From: Symsagittifera roscoffensis
Taxonomy: Eukaryota > Xenacoelomorpha > Acoela > Convolutidae
DNA length: 64,000 nt
Assembly (NCBI RefSeq): GCF_963678635.1
Contig: NC_087070.1
Location: 39,294,397-39,358,396, forward strand
Direction of reading: 5' to 3'
The notes below the pieces were generated by a model. The model was not told where the DNA came from. It did not search any database and worked only from the letters and a program-made list of their open reading frames with translations. Shown here in pieces: positions 21,654 to 33,697 of the stretch (position 1 is the first letter of the stretch; the number at the start of each line of letters is the position of its first letter). The translations under genes and the position numbers were made by a program.

Positions 21654-24600
21654 TCACTCTTTGAAATAAAACTAATGTTGAGAGGAGCCTTCTTATTCTC
21701 TCGCTATAATTCAGTATTATGCGTGCAATCTTGAAATCATCTACGAACCATGACATAAGGAGCACTTTGGACCACCCCTTTAGATTATGACAGGAACAAT
21801 AGGCTCATGTGTAGTAAAATGCTACGCTATCGTACAAACATATTTTAAAAACTTTGAACTCGTGAAAGTGCAAAAATTTCGTTAAAAAAAGAAATAATTT
21901 CGTGATGTAGAAGAAAACAAATGCCGATACCCCAACTTTACGAGCAAGATTAAAATGAATATGCTGCATGGAATTATACAGCGGCATAGTATTAATACGA
22001 GACGAAACTTTTAGAGCGGTAGCTTCAACTGGACATACAACCAAAAAAAATCGTTTAATTATTGCTGAAAAAAGAGAAATCAACAATACTTGTTGAGTGA
22101 GGTTACAACTGCCAAAAACCTACGGAAACAAGGATAAACGGTTGCTTTAAAAAATACAATGTTTTTTGTTCATACTATCTAATCAAATTATTGTTGTTTT
22201 TAGTGCTTGGTGAGATGAAAAGATATCACAAAAACCTAAAATTTAGGCAAATTCGACAATCACAGTAAAATAGACAAATCGGGTAACAATTTTTGTCGAA
22301 AAAACTTCATAATACAATTTAACTGAATATAAAAACTATAATTTTTTGACTCGTCCGTTTTCAATAAGCCTGCTCGATTGCTTTACTCACTCGAAATTAC
22401 AAAAATAACTGTCACAAATCGAGAAAAATCAGTTTGAAATTTCTTAGTTTTAATGTCGTTCGAATTACGACTGAAAGGGGTTAATATGATATATCACTCG
22501 ACTCATTCGAATGATTGTTTGTTGTACCTGATTTTGCGATAGAAAACTAAAACACAACCGAATACAAAGTTCCTCCGCAATGCCAATGGTCGGAATAATA
22601 AAAGCAGTGGGTTTGTATTTCTGGATTGTAGAATCCTTGGGTTGAAAGAAAGGTATAAAAAACTGATTGGTTTTTAAAAAACTTTTTGTAGATAAAAAAA
22701 ATGCATGTTTTATTTTTTGGCCCTATTCGTAAATCGAATTAGTCTAAATTTCTCAAAAAGAAAATGCCCCAAATCAAGAGCTTTTGTCAGATTTTGTACC
22801 AGTTCGAAAAAAATCTGGCAATTAAGCCGACCAAGTCTTATACACTTAGGAAAAAAGCTAAAAAAAATTTAAGAACAATTAAAAGGAAGCGTCGGAGCGA
22901 TGATATTGACAATAGTTGGCGAATAAAAATAGGAATTGAAAAGTTAAGAGTTTAAACGGTAAATAATTAAGAAAGTTGTAATCAAGAAAATAGGCTAGTT
23001 CCCAATTATAGAAGCTCCTATAAAATCGTGAATAAAGAATGAATTCAAATATAACTTTTCGCGTATAACTAAGCATTGAAACGTTTTACGCTACAGTATT
23101 CTATATCATATTGAAACCCTTCAAACTGCCTGAAAATGTCCAGTATCAGGCACGAGAGAAAAACTGCGCGTGAATCAGTGTTTCCCGCTTAATCTATTAT
23201 TACGAATTATCCCTTGTTACGAATTGTCGCCTGTTACGAATTGTCGCCTGTTAAAAACTGTCGCCTGTTACAAAATGTCGCCTCACGCAAAAAAAAACAC
23301 GTCATTAATTCTTCAAAAAGTTGTAAGTAAAAACTTCGGTCCATTTTTAATAGGTTGCAAAACAATTGATATTCATTGAAAAAAAAAATGAAATATAAGT
23401 GAACTCGGACATTCACACACTTCTCTAATTAGCCTTCTGTTTAAATAAGTGTAAATAGCAAAACCATTACTTTTAGGCAAAAAATCTAGAAGTTAATCTA
23501 ATATCAAACTCAATGTCGTTAGAAGGGTATATTCATACTGGATTTTATTCACCTGATCTATTGTAAAAAAAAACAGAGCGTTTGTAAAGTTTAATCCCCT
23601 TTCCATAAAAAGGCGCATCCAATTAGAAGATGAAATCAAGTAAAACAGAAAAAAATGATGGAACCATTCCAATGATTAGCAGGGGATCGATTTAGGTGAA
23701 AATTAAAATAAGACTAATCACTCACTTTATTCGCACAAAATGACACCAAAAAAACTTCAAATATGGTCTTCTCGACACAGAGAAAACTTTTGGAAAAATT
23801 ATGGCGTTCGAATCACGACTGAAAGGGCTTTAAAATGATATATAACTCGACCCATTCTAATAATAACTTGTGGCAACTGATTACGCGAGGAAAAAAACAT
23901 AGCCAGCAGACAGTTGGAAATGATTAATGTACGCAAGGAGTTAAAGCTCTTCGAACTTCAAGAACAATTTATGATTGACAATTTTAAGATACAATTAACC
24001 CAATTTGACAAAACTGTATCAATAGACAAATTTTTTATTCCGCTGGGAAATCTGAAAATTAAAAAATGATTTCAAAACTAGAAGTGTTTCACATTTTTGC
24101 GCCATAGTAGCTTGATTAATTGTAGAGCGCAATTTAGCAAACTTTTAGCACAAATGTACAGAAAAAAATACCTATACCTAAATGCATTCATTAATGCAAT
24201 AATATGTATGAATGCACTTCTGGAGTTATTGAGCATTTTAAGACTTTTCTGAAAAAAAATTATCAAACCCTTTATAAATGAAAATCATTTGGTTCTTTTA
24301 ATTTTTAAAATTACAATCCATTTTTGAACCTAAAGAACATTAATTTGTTGCACCACGCCGCTTTCCTAATTAGAATGCGAAATTTGTCTTCCCTTCAGCA
24401 AAAGAAAATGAATTGAACTTGGAAAAATATCCGAAGTCGAACCGCAAAAAAATCTAACTATGCCTGAACAAAGTTTAAGACTTATCCATGAAAAAAAAAT
24501 CATCAAGACCAATGTACGTGTCTTCACTACGTTCATAGACAACAATTAATAAAAACTTTTAGGTGGCTTTCAATGATTTTTTGAAATCGAAATATCAAGA

Positions 24601-24728
24601 AAACACTTGATTTGACTAAAAATTAATTAAACTTAGATCAGCATCAAAACAAATAAGTATATTCTCTACATCCAATTTCTCAGTCATCTTTTTCACGGCA
24701 TCATCGTTGCTTCTACTTTCTATCTTCT
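21654..24728. other. PSMB4-XRCC3 intergenic region with dispersed repeats
   Basis: No conserved coding exon was found. It holds copies of dispersed repeats: one family around ATGATATAT-ACTCGAC (about 22487 and 23838, also 32017), and a copy at about 24050-24540 of the repeat forming the DTD1 intron array. A 63-aa basic ORF at 22764-22955 (plus) is unsupported. The XRCC3 N-terminal domain, if present, might be encoded here, but I could not see it. Confidence 0.5.
23203..23285. repeat. 17-bp minisatellite in a dispersed repeat, copy 1
   Basis: About five units of TTACGAATTGTCGCCTG. The flank GCGTGAATCAGTGTTTCCCGC is shared with the copy near 36000, so the minisatellite moves with a larger repeat. 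Confidence 0.8.
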
Positions 24729-27532
24729 TCAATGTTTTCGTCCTTCTTGGTAATCAGCATAAGGCTTCCATACAATTTGCACAGTTTGAATCTCCGACTT
24801 CACAACACCAGAAGCATCCACTTTAACTACTTCATACTCGGGCCACGATCTAGCATCACGCGCATACAAAGTGCCCATACATTTCTTAATCACCTCATTT
24901 GCTTCGTCTAATGTCAACGGCGCTTTCTTCTCATCGACCTTCGACCGAATGAACGGCATTGCAAAGTGAGCACCCATACCTGAGCAGATAGGACCATGAT
25001 ATTAGTGTGCATAATTTTCAATAATTAATTACGACTTGTTTGAAAAAAATAACCTAATGATGTGCCGCACAGAAAACTCCCACCACCGTCATGTTTGCAG
25101 AAAAATGATAATTGAGAAAAATTCAGAATTGATAAAAACACTTTTTGATCGCATTTTAGGCAAGAAATAGAAGCGTTTTGAAACAAGCCTTTTAATTCTA
25201 GCTTCTTGTAGGAAAACGTTTTGGAAATTTTTGCATAGCGGCTGCAAAAATCGAAAGCTTATTGAACATTGCCTTACCTGATTTACAGTAAATGTTATTA
25301 AAACTAATTGTCTCTATTAATTCAGTTAGAATTTTTTGCCAAGAGTCAAGAATTTATTTTTCAGATATTGACATATAGTTCAACCAAATTAGCGCTTTGA
25401 AATGTTTGACCCAATAAAAAGATCTTTGCAGATTGCTTTGATTGAAGTTGAAGCTTGAAGGGATGTTAACTTGCCTGTAGCTACAACTGAGTCCTGCCAT
25501 GAATAGCCCAAAAGGTTCACGCAGCCTAGCATAGGCTGGCTGGTTTGTCTGTCGAATCCAGCCACCACCACTTGGTTCCACAGAGGGTCTATTTTGGATC
25601 GTCTGTTGTAGTACACTCTTGTCAGCCAGTTCAACATGGCCTTGGGGCTCATATGGGTACCGTCTGCGGCTACCTGGTCGTCCAACACCATGCTGTTGAT
25701 TATTTTAGTGATAAACTGCGCGTCGGCCAAGTCGCCCGCAAAACCAATTGCAACCTAAAAATTAAAATATATTGGAAAACAAATTAAAAACGCGTCGAAA
25801 TTAAAGAATCCATTACGACAAAAACCAATCGAATTGGCTTTGGAAATAAGTTTAAAAATTACGAAACGATTCTAATGAAACGACCTGCATCTATAAAATT
25901 TTTCGAGCCCTAAAACACCTTTGAAATGGAAAAATTGGTGTTACAATAAATTTGGGATTTCTTTAATAATATCTTCGCTTTGCTACTTAGTAACGATTCG
26001 CCACCACCCCCATAATGAACAAATCAACAGTTAAGTATATGTATAATTTGTACCTAGAAACGGTTCTCCACACTTTTGCAAAAGATGAGGGAATAGTTGA
26101 AAAGATCCAAAATTTTCGGTGATGATGATAATGAAAAATACTGAAATCTACAATATATACCCGGTGCCTCTGCAAATAACGTAAAGTCTTCCAACTCTGT
26201 TTTGCTCCAGTCTTACAAATTTTGCTCCTAATTTAATTGAACACAGAGTCGAAGCTGCGCTTCGCAAATACCAGCGAGAACACGACAAAAAGCAGTTTTA
26301 TTAAGTAAAAAAGGAAAAAGTAGAAATAAGCCTTGAATTAGTAAAAATTCAGTCACGTCTCGGATTTGAACCTACTCCCTTCTGTGACACAGAGATTATG
26401 AGTCCCATGCACCTATTTTGAGTACCCACTCAGCCACGGACGCTCAATTAATGACAAACACTAGCTACAAATAAAGCAGAGAGAACAGATATTATGCAAT
26501 TACAGTGAAATTTCCATATGAGTGAACAGTTTCAATGAACAGTTTCACTGGAGGTCAGCTTGAGCTGGAAATTAATAACTGTTTGACAATTTTTCATATT
26601 TTTGTATTGATACGGAAGGACAAGGGTCATTTCAAAAACATACCTATAGGAAAGAGATATAAATCCCAATTTAATGGCTTCAAAAACTGTTAATTGCATC
26701 AATTACTTCAGTTTTCTTAAAATTTAAAGTGATTACAATAGCTTGTTGGATTGAAATAAGCTTGAAACGTTGCTCATTAGATTTGGGTGGGTAATTTTTG
26801 AGTGAAGTCAAAAAGTTTCAAAAAACGGTCAGAAACTCGAAAGGTTCGTATCAATACACACAACGCTCGCAAGCTCGCTAGTGCGAAGAACCATAAGTTG
26901 CGTGATCAAACAACAAGCGTGCAAACATTTATTCGAAGCCAGGCGTTGATTTAAGATTCATGGGAAGTTAATTAGTCCAATCTGCAGTTAAACTACCACC
27001 CTATATTGCAAAAAAATAAAAACGTGTCGAAATTAAGAAATCCGTTATGACAAAAACCAATCGAGTTGGCTTTGGAACAATTTGATGGTGGCTCAGCCAA
27101 AACGATGAACAGTTGAGTGAATATTTACTGATACACACTGCTTCATTTGATATCCTGGCGATTTAGTAACAAATAGAAATTGACAGAATTTTCGATTAGT
27201 AAGCTAGTCAGCTTCTAAGGTAATTGTAAGATAGTTCTTAACCACAAATAATTTGTCCAAAAACTTAGAAAAAGCTGAAAAAATTTGCAACGAGGTGGTT
27301 TTCAAACCTGTTCATTGATGGTATGCAGCCTAGATACATGTCTGATTTTGGCCATAGAACCATAGGATCCCAAAGTGTCCGCCGCAATCAGGACCCCTGA
27401 GTCATACTTGATGCCGATGACAGAGGCACCAGTCACAGCTGGGTTCAGAGTCTGTGTTTTGGGATCCTGTGCATACCCAGTTGATTGGCTGTGACTGAAT
27501 GTCGGGTGCATGTAGTCTTCGAATGTAAACAT
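24729..27532 (-). CDS. PSMB4: Proteasome subunit beta type-4 (PSMB4)
   Basis: This is a structural, non-catalytic subunit of the beta ring of the 20S proteasome. Exons are 27532-27308, 25754-25475 and 24979-24729, giving 251 aa (human protein is 264). Family blocks are visible: NPAVTGASVIGIKY, LIAADTLGSYGSMAK, YNRRSKIDPLWNQVV and LYARDARSW. The region aligned with the catalytic threonine of active beta subunits has no Thr-Thr start, as expected for this subunit. The ATG at 27532 is the first in frame, and an acceptor (TTCTTTCAG) lies 29 nt upstream of it. Intron 1 has a GT donor. Intron 2 has a GC donor, ACAG|GCAAGT, required to keep ATG-MGAH in frame. The stop is TGA at 24729-24731. Confidence 0.93.
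24980..25474 (-). other. GC-AG intron of PSMB4
   Basis: Starts GCAAGT and ends CTCAG. It is the common U2-type GC variant with otherwise perfect donor consensus. Confidence 0.85.
26238..26450 (-). repeat. tRNA-derived SINE copy
   Basis: On the minus strand, a tRNA-like head has an A box (TGGCTGAGTGG) near 26440 and a B box (GGTTCAAATCC) near 26370; the anticodon-loop equivalent reads CTCATAATC, as in elongator tRNA-Met. The 3' part ends GCGAAGCGCAGCTTCGACTC, a hairpin-like tail shared with copies near 48339 and 61840. It lies in PSMB4 intron 1. Confidence 0.65.
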
Positions 27533-27560
27533 TTTCGGAGAAAATAACTTCACAAACCAA

Positions 27561-27572
27561 TCTGAAAGAATT
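27561..27572 (-). promoter_or_regulatory. Putative trans-splice or 5' UTR acceptor, PSMB4
   Basis: ATTCTTTCAG ends at 27562, 29 nt before the ATG, with no plausible coding exon upstream. Confidence 0.5.
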
Positions 27573-29069
27573 AAATTTTACAGAAAAAACGATCGCTCAT
27601 TTCGGAGATGGATTTCAGAAATTCGTCAACGTCACATTATCTTTCAAGGCATCAACTTTGTTTAGTTCACAACTCCCCCCCCCAAAAAAAAAATAATAGA
27701 CTTAGAAGAAAAACTTTTTAAGCTTATACTCGTGGATCATGATTTGGAAAATAAGCAATCAAAACCGCATTAAGTCTGTTTGCGGGCGGAAGAAAAGAAG
27801 TATTCACGCGCAGTCTGTTCTATGACCTTACTAGGGGACTGAGTTTAAGCAATCCAAATAACCTCAAACTTAAATAGTAAATAAATATGTTTCAGTCCCC
27901 TTACACGTGGATGGAATCCGGTTTTTTTTTCTGGGCCCGACTCGACCCGACCGGATCACTTTTGAAATTTATTACATTAGAAACCTTAACTCAATGTAGG
28001 AAAATCAAATTAAATCAGGAAACGAAGTGTTAGTTGGTAACGATATCTTTGAAAGCGTTTCTATCTTTCAAGCGTTTCAAGGTTGAGTTAAATATGTTTG
28101 GCCTGGGAGCCGAGGATGACTTGGTTTGTGTCTGCGAGCACAATTACCTCACTTTCACAAAAACTATTTAAAAGCGAACCGAGAGAGAAGCGACCGGTTC
28201 CCGGCTGTTTAGGAATCGATTTCCATTGCATGCCACTACAACCGTGATATTAGCGATTGACGCTCGGCGATAATTCGACTTCCTTTCTTGACAGCACACA
28301 GAAGTCCACATATTCTCACAATCGACATTCACCGCTTACCGAAACATCAAAGAACCCAGTCATTTCGGCAAATCGACTACCAATTTAAAATGTTCATCTT
28401 CAAGATATGCATGCAAAAATTGGTCGAAATAAGTTATAAAGTCAGACACAAGAAGCGAAAAAAATATTTTCAGAAAAATGACGACACAATCTATCCAAAC
28501 TTATTGCGTTTGTATCGAAAGAATTTGAGAAAAACCTGTCGCAAAATTCAAAAACCAGAATAAATTAAGCATTCAGATTCATTTACCAAACGAAAATCGG
28601 TGTTCTACAATTTTATACCAGCCATATTAACACCGTACAATTTAATATCTAGTCAATAAACTACTAAACAAACTGAATCCACAACAAATTAACTACTATT
28701 TCATAACTTAACGCCAAAAACGTCTTAAATCTCAACAAACCAAAGTTAATCCTGCAATTAACTCACTCATCACATTGAAAATCTTGGTTTATCTAGTTAT
28801 ACATGCTAAAATGAGGCTTCATAAGTTACTTAGGACTCTTATCGACAAGTTCTTTCAATTATCATTCAAGTTCTTTCTTTCATTATTTTCAATTAGCTGT
28901 TTCACTAAACCATTATTAGTAAAAAAACCTGCTTGTGCTAATTCATAATAACTTGACTTAATATTTCTGACAAAATATAACGCAAACACCAAAAACAAAT
29001 TATGATTGAGTCTTTTTTCGAATTCACAGTTTCGTCTGAAATTAAGCCAATTCTTATAGCGGCGTCCGG
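27573..29069. other. Region upstream of PSMB4, no supported gene
   Basis: It contains a 91-codon basic plus-strand ORF (28288-28563, no ATG at its start), Lys/Arg-rich in its C-terminal half. I do not recognise it. A promoter for PSMB4 is presumably here but shows no distinctive motif. Confidence 0.4.
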
Positions 29070-29950
29070 CCACCAATTTTATTTCAAGCGAAGAAATAAG
29101 TTTATCAAAAATTAGATTTGCTCGAAATACCAAACACATGAATGTCGAACATCTGTTATTACAGAAAATAACGAACTAATCGAGACGCGAGGGGAGCATA
29201 ACCATGAAAATTCAGCGGGAATATAAAATGCACGAAACCTCATCAAGCATTTAAAAGATCTCAGCGAGAGATTTACCCCGACTGTCGCAGTTGCAAAAGA
29301 CTTGGCCACTCAGTTTGCCCTCCCAACTGAAGAAAAACTCTGGTCGAACTGCTGCGCGCACTTAGGCAGCTAGATGTAAATATGCTATCGATGCCCGTTA
29401 GGCGAAATTTCGAGATCCCTGAAACTTATGGAAATTTTATCCGACATGGCAGTGGATCAAATGATCACGATCGAATCTCTTTGTGCGGTGACCCCGAAAA
29501 GCTGAGTTCTGGAAAAATCATGTTTCTTGTTAGCCGATGGAACTTTTAAAATCACGCCGAAAATGTTCTATCAGCTATAATAAATCCATGTTAGTAATTC
29601 TGGTTTTGCCTCAGCTTGCATATACGTCTTCATTTGCAACAAAATAAAAAAAAACCTACGATTGCAGGCTTTAATTGATTAAGCACCCAACTGCCGGCCT
29701 GAAAAAAAGTTCGTTAGATTTCGAACAAGCTGCTTTTAAATCCTTCCAAAAAATCCCCGGAGCGCATTTATAGGGTTGTGTTTTTCCATCGCTCACAGAG
29801 TTACAAGAAAAATTAATGAAATCAGTCCTGAGAAAGTGACCAACGAAACCAATCACGTTTTAAGCGCTGGCATTAAAAATGCTGCCTTCCCTTGCATTCG
29901 AAAACGAGAAGAGATCGTGGAGTCCTAATGAAATTCCGAATTTATGCGAC
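29070..29950 (+). pseudogene. FLYWCH/MULE-type transposase-like pseudogene
   Basis: Several plus-strand frames separated by stops and shifts retain family motifs in order. The FLYWCH zinc-finger end (HECRTSVIT to GEHNHENSA, 29133-29220) comes first, then a helical linker, then the transposase-core pieces LADGTFKITPKMFYQL (29527-29577), LDFEQAAFKSFQ (from about 29713) and ALALKMLPSLAF (from about 29866). This matches animal proteins combining FLYWCH with a MULE transposase domain. At least two in-frame stops and several frame changes make it dead. No terminal repeats were found. Confidence 0.75.
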
Positions 29951-32546
29951 AAACTGTTTAGAGTACGAAAATTGAAAAACTGACAAGCTGTTTCTCTACT
30001 TTTGCTCTTCTTATATCAAAAGCCTGGTGCCAAGCAGTGAAGTTTTATTCCAACCCTCCTTTTGGATCCAGCTAAATGCGGCCGTGAGCCGAATTGTTAG
30101 AACAACAATTGTTGTCGAAGGATGGCATTTCGGGATCCAACCCTATGTCGGAAGTAGTGGGCCACAAATTTAGCGGGCATAAGTGGGCATAATTTTTTTA
30201 TGCGTCAAATTACCACATAATCACGAAAAAAGTACTGTGTATTGAATGCAAAACATATTGCCCGAGTACAAAACATAATATCCGTTTAAGAAGGCAAACT
30301 GATTTGAACTTGAAAAAACGTCTACTTTCAGACACCAGGAAAGCGTAACTAAACGCAACAACTTGACTCGTGCACTAGCAATTTAATCCCACGACAATCG
30401 CCTTTATTTTCAGAATGCTAGGTTAGGACTGGGCGATGGCAAACCCTTTCGCTTTGCATTCATATGCCAAAATTTGAAGAAAAAAAGCTGAACAAAACGA
30501 CCAGGTTATAGACGTAAGATCGAGAATGATTTTTTAATAACAGTACCGGTTAAAACCTCTTGAAAATCAACCCAATTAAGTCAAAGACAGTCTAATTAAT
30601 TGCGTGCATTTGAAGTTTCTTCAACGATTGCTTGTTTTAGGTTCAAATCTTTCTAACGATTCAAATTATTGGCAAGGTCATTTCTGTTCAAGACTCAAGC
30701 ATATTAAGTAGCGCGAAAATGTCTGGCTTTAAATGACAAACATTTCTCTCGCTTTATTCTATGATTTTTACCAAAGTCACCTTGTTTTTTTATTTTGGTT
30801 AAGTTCTAGAAATGGTTTTGAAATTTAGTGATGTTAAATTGCTATGGTAACAGAAAGTAGGTAAAGAAATTTTACAAAGACAAAACTGTTGAAAACAAAG
30901 TGAGATGAAAAATTTTGAAACTCGCAAGCTCATCACCCTGAAACCTACAAAAAGCCTTAAAAAATCTATTCTTTTCTTTTTTTTAAAAAAAAAAACGAGT
31001 ATGAGGTGACTAGGCCAACAAAAAACGCAAAAATCACCATCGCGGAAAAAAAGAAAATTATACAAAATCAGAGTTGGTAAACAAATAAAAGAACAACATT
31101 TAATCATAGTTATAATGGTTTAAATCGGAAGGAAGTTCTATCCTTTAAGAATTTCAAATTTTAATGAATTCAAAAAGCCCGACCCTACCATTCAAGTTGT
31201 TCAAAAAAATCCATTTCAATAAATTTGGAAAAAATGACTCCAAGGTACTCGCTTAACCATCAGACCAAGTGGGAAGTCTCCTGGAAGTTGTCAAGTTTTT
31301 AAAAGGAAGGCGATAAATTGCAAAAGTTGTCTACGGCAAAAAGTATAACTCCCGTTATCAAGTACACTCACTCTCGTTATACAATCATAGATTGGGTTCA
31401 AAGCGTACAGCAAGTTCGCCATCGGAGCATTATCTGCATTTTCTCCATAAAAAATGGCTCAAAAACTTGCTGTCAATTTTTTCTGCTACGCTGATAGATC
31501 TTCCGTTAAAGAATAGGGAATTAAATTGTGGCGCTACTGTAGTGATGGTGCCCAGGAATATGATTCGCTGGTTCAATCTCACGGAGCTGAGGATCTGAAC
31601 GAAAAATTAAACATATTCGACATTACGGATAAAATAAGCTAATATGACAATATTTTTTGTATGAAAAACGCTAAAACAACACCCAAAGTTTTTATAGGTT
31701 TGTCTCCAAATGAAACGCATTTTGAGGAAAACCAGTGGCGGACCACAACAACCAGCAGTGGCGGACCACAACAACCAGCAGTTAACTAGCATGAAAAGTT
31801 ATCTTGCGGTAACTATGCAGACAAAACTGGGATAAATGGTCCTAAAAAATCCAAACGTGGGATTTTTAAAAGCAGAAAATGTTGGAAATTTGTGAAAAAT
31901 TTGATGTGCCATTAATTTGAATAGATATTATTTTGAAGAACACTTAATGAACTTTTATTTGCGAGTTAGGTTAAAAAAAAGGTTCGTACTAAAACACTAC
32001 GCTGCTCGCAAGTGTAAATATGATATATGACTCGACCCATTCCAATAATTATTTTAGTATCTGACTTTGGATGGAAAACAAAAAAACTTAAAGACACCAA
32101 AATACAAAGCTCCTCCCCACATTTTATGGTCGGAATAACAATACGCGAGAATTAGTCCACAAGCGACAAAGATAACGTACAGTTATTTTGCTGAGCTGAA
32201 ATTGCATAGAGAATTTCAGCATCATTGTTTCTATCACTAGCAAAGTGAAAAAGAACTATGGATTAGGTTCCCATTTCGATACTTTTTCAGCCAATTTTGA
32301 TAACTTCAAGTAGAACTCGAAAAAAGTAATTGAATCGATGCATGCTATTTGGTCAATGTAATATTTTGTTATATGCACAATATATCACTTTGTACTAACA
32401 TAGGGAATGGGGGTATGATTTTCACAAAAAAATCTTAAAACAAAATTTTTTCATTTTTGTGAAAATTTCTTTTTCGAAAGCGAACACTATTCCATTGATA
32501 ATTAAAGCCAATAGGAACATTCAAGCTTTCGCCCTGATAAGAGCAG
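29951..32546. other. Intergenic, nothing firmly recognised
   Basis: AT-rich. It includes a 23-bp direct duplication (CAGTGGCGGACCACAACAAC..., 31730-31780) and a copy of the ATGATATATGACTCGACCC dispersed repeat at about 32017. No conserved protein was seen. Confidence 0.4.
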
Positions 32547-32930
32547 CAGGGGCGGATTTTCTCAAGGGGGCGGATTTTCAAAAACAATTCGAAAATTTTG
32601 TCGACCTTTTTTTAGGTCGACCAAATTGATTTTCCGAGCTCTCCCAAAGCACTACAAAGACCCTGTTTTGGCCAAAATTTCTTCTGCACTTTGAAAAAAC
32701 AGGCCAAAAAGGCGTTGTTAGGCACTTTTTGGAATTTTTTTACCGAAAAATTGCGTTTTTTCGGAACGCGCTCCACCCTTAAATTTAGTATATATTGGCG
32801 CCGAAGGCGCCTTTAGAAAAATTTTAGGGTCCATCAGCCAAAAATGGACATCTCAAAACAGTTCAAAGGGGAGACTCTCTCTCTCTCTCTCCCCCCATAC
32901 CCCCCCCCCCCCACCCTAAATCCGCCCCTG
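32547..32930. mobile_element. Non-autonomous hAT-type MITE, complete
   Basis: 384 bp with terminal inverted repeats CAGGGGCGGATTT and AAATCCGCCCCTG, flanked by an exact 8-bp duplication AAGAGCAG (32539-32546 and 32931-32938), diagnostic of hAT-like transposition. Inside are two hairpins, GTCGACC...GGTCGAC and GGCGCC-GAA-GGCGCC, plus a CT/C tract near the right end. No protein is encoded. Confidence 0.92.
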
Positions 32931-32938
32931 AAGAGCAG

Positions 32939-33697
32939 TCTTGTTTAACTTAATCCGATGCAGCTCAAGCTGTTATAAATCCCAAAGCATAAAATGCAAT
33001 TAGATAAAGCTCAAGATCCGCAGGCATAAACCATCATCATGATTTCTCAATCGGGCAATTTACAAAAGAACCACGAATATCCATTTTAATGCAAAATTGA
33101 CAAATAAGTAAGTACAAAAAATTAAACTATATCAATTTTATTACAAATTAGCAATTAAAAAGCTTTTGGTTCCATAATTTACATTTCACTGCCTTGTTAA
33201 TCTAACAAGTAAATTGACAATAAAAGTGATGAATTATATAAAATATTACAGATTAACCTAAAATCTCAAGCATATACAACTTTTAAAAACAAATAGTCCA
33301 GAATGTGACAAAGATGAAACGCGTAAAAATAATTGAAAATAGATTGAACTATACGAGACTGCACGATTAAATGCACAATTTGGAATGCAGTGAAGTTCAC
33401 TTGTCTTCAGCAAATTAGTTAATAATTCAATCGAACAAACTGGCTAGTGATGCCAATTGTAGGTTACTTTTTTTATCAGACGGTCGATTGGTATCTTTCA
33501 GCACTGCACTATTCATGCCATGAGACCGAGCCTTGTGACCTTGGCGGAGAGAAAAGTATGAATAATAAATACCAGTGGTTTCGGATTCGTCTGAACGTCG
33601 ATATCCTGAAGCAAAATATTTTCTACCAAATTCAGTTTCCATGAAAACAGCTACAATTTTCCATCTTAACGTCAAATGCATGATTTAATTATGGTCT
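32939..33697. other. Region downstream of syntrophin, unassigned
   Basis: Probably the syntrophin 3' UTR and flank. An 84-codon minus-strand ORF at 33427-33681 begins 17 nt beyond the syntrophin stop; I do not recognise it and would not call it a gene. Confidence 0.4.

Noticed and set aside
27533-27553. Extending PSMB4 upstream to a GTG codon
   Set aside because: Nuclear genes start with ATG; the ATG at 27532 gives the family's expected N-terminal length.
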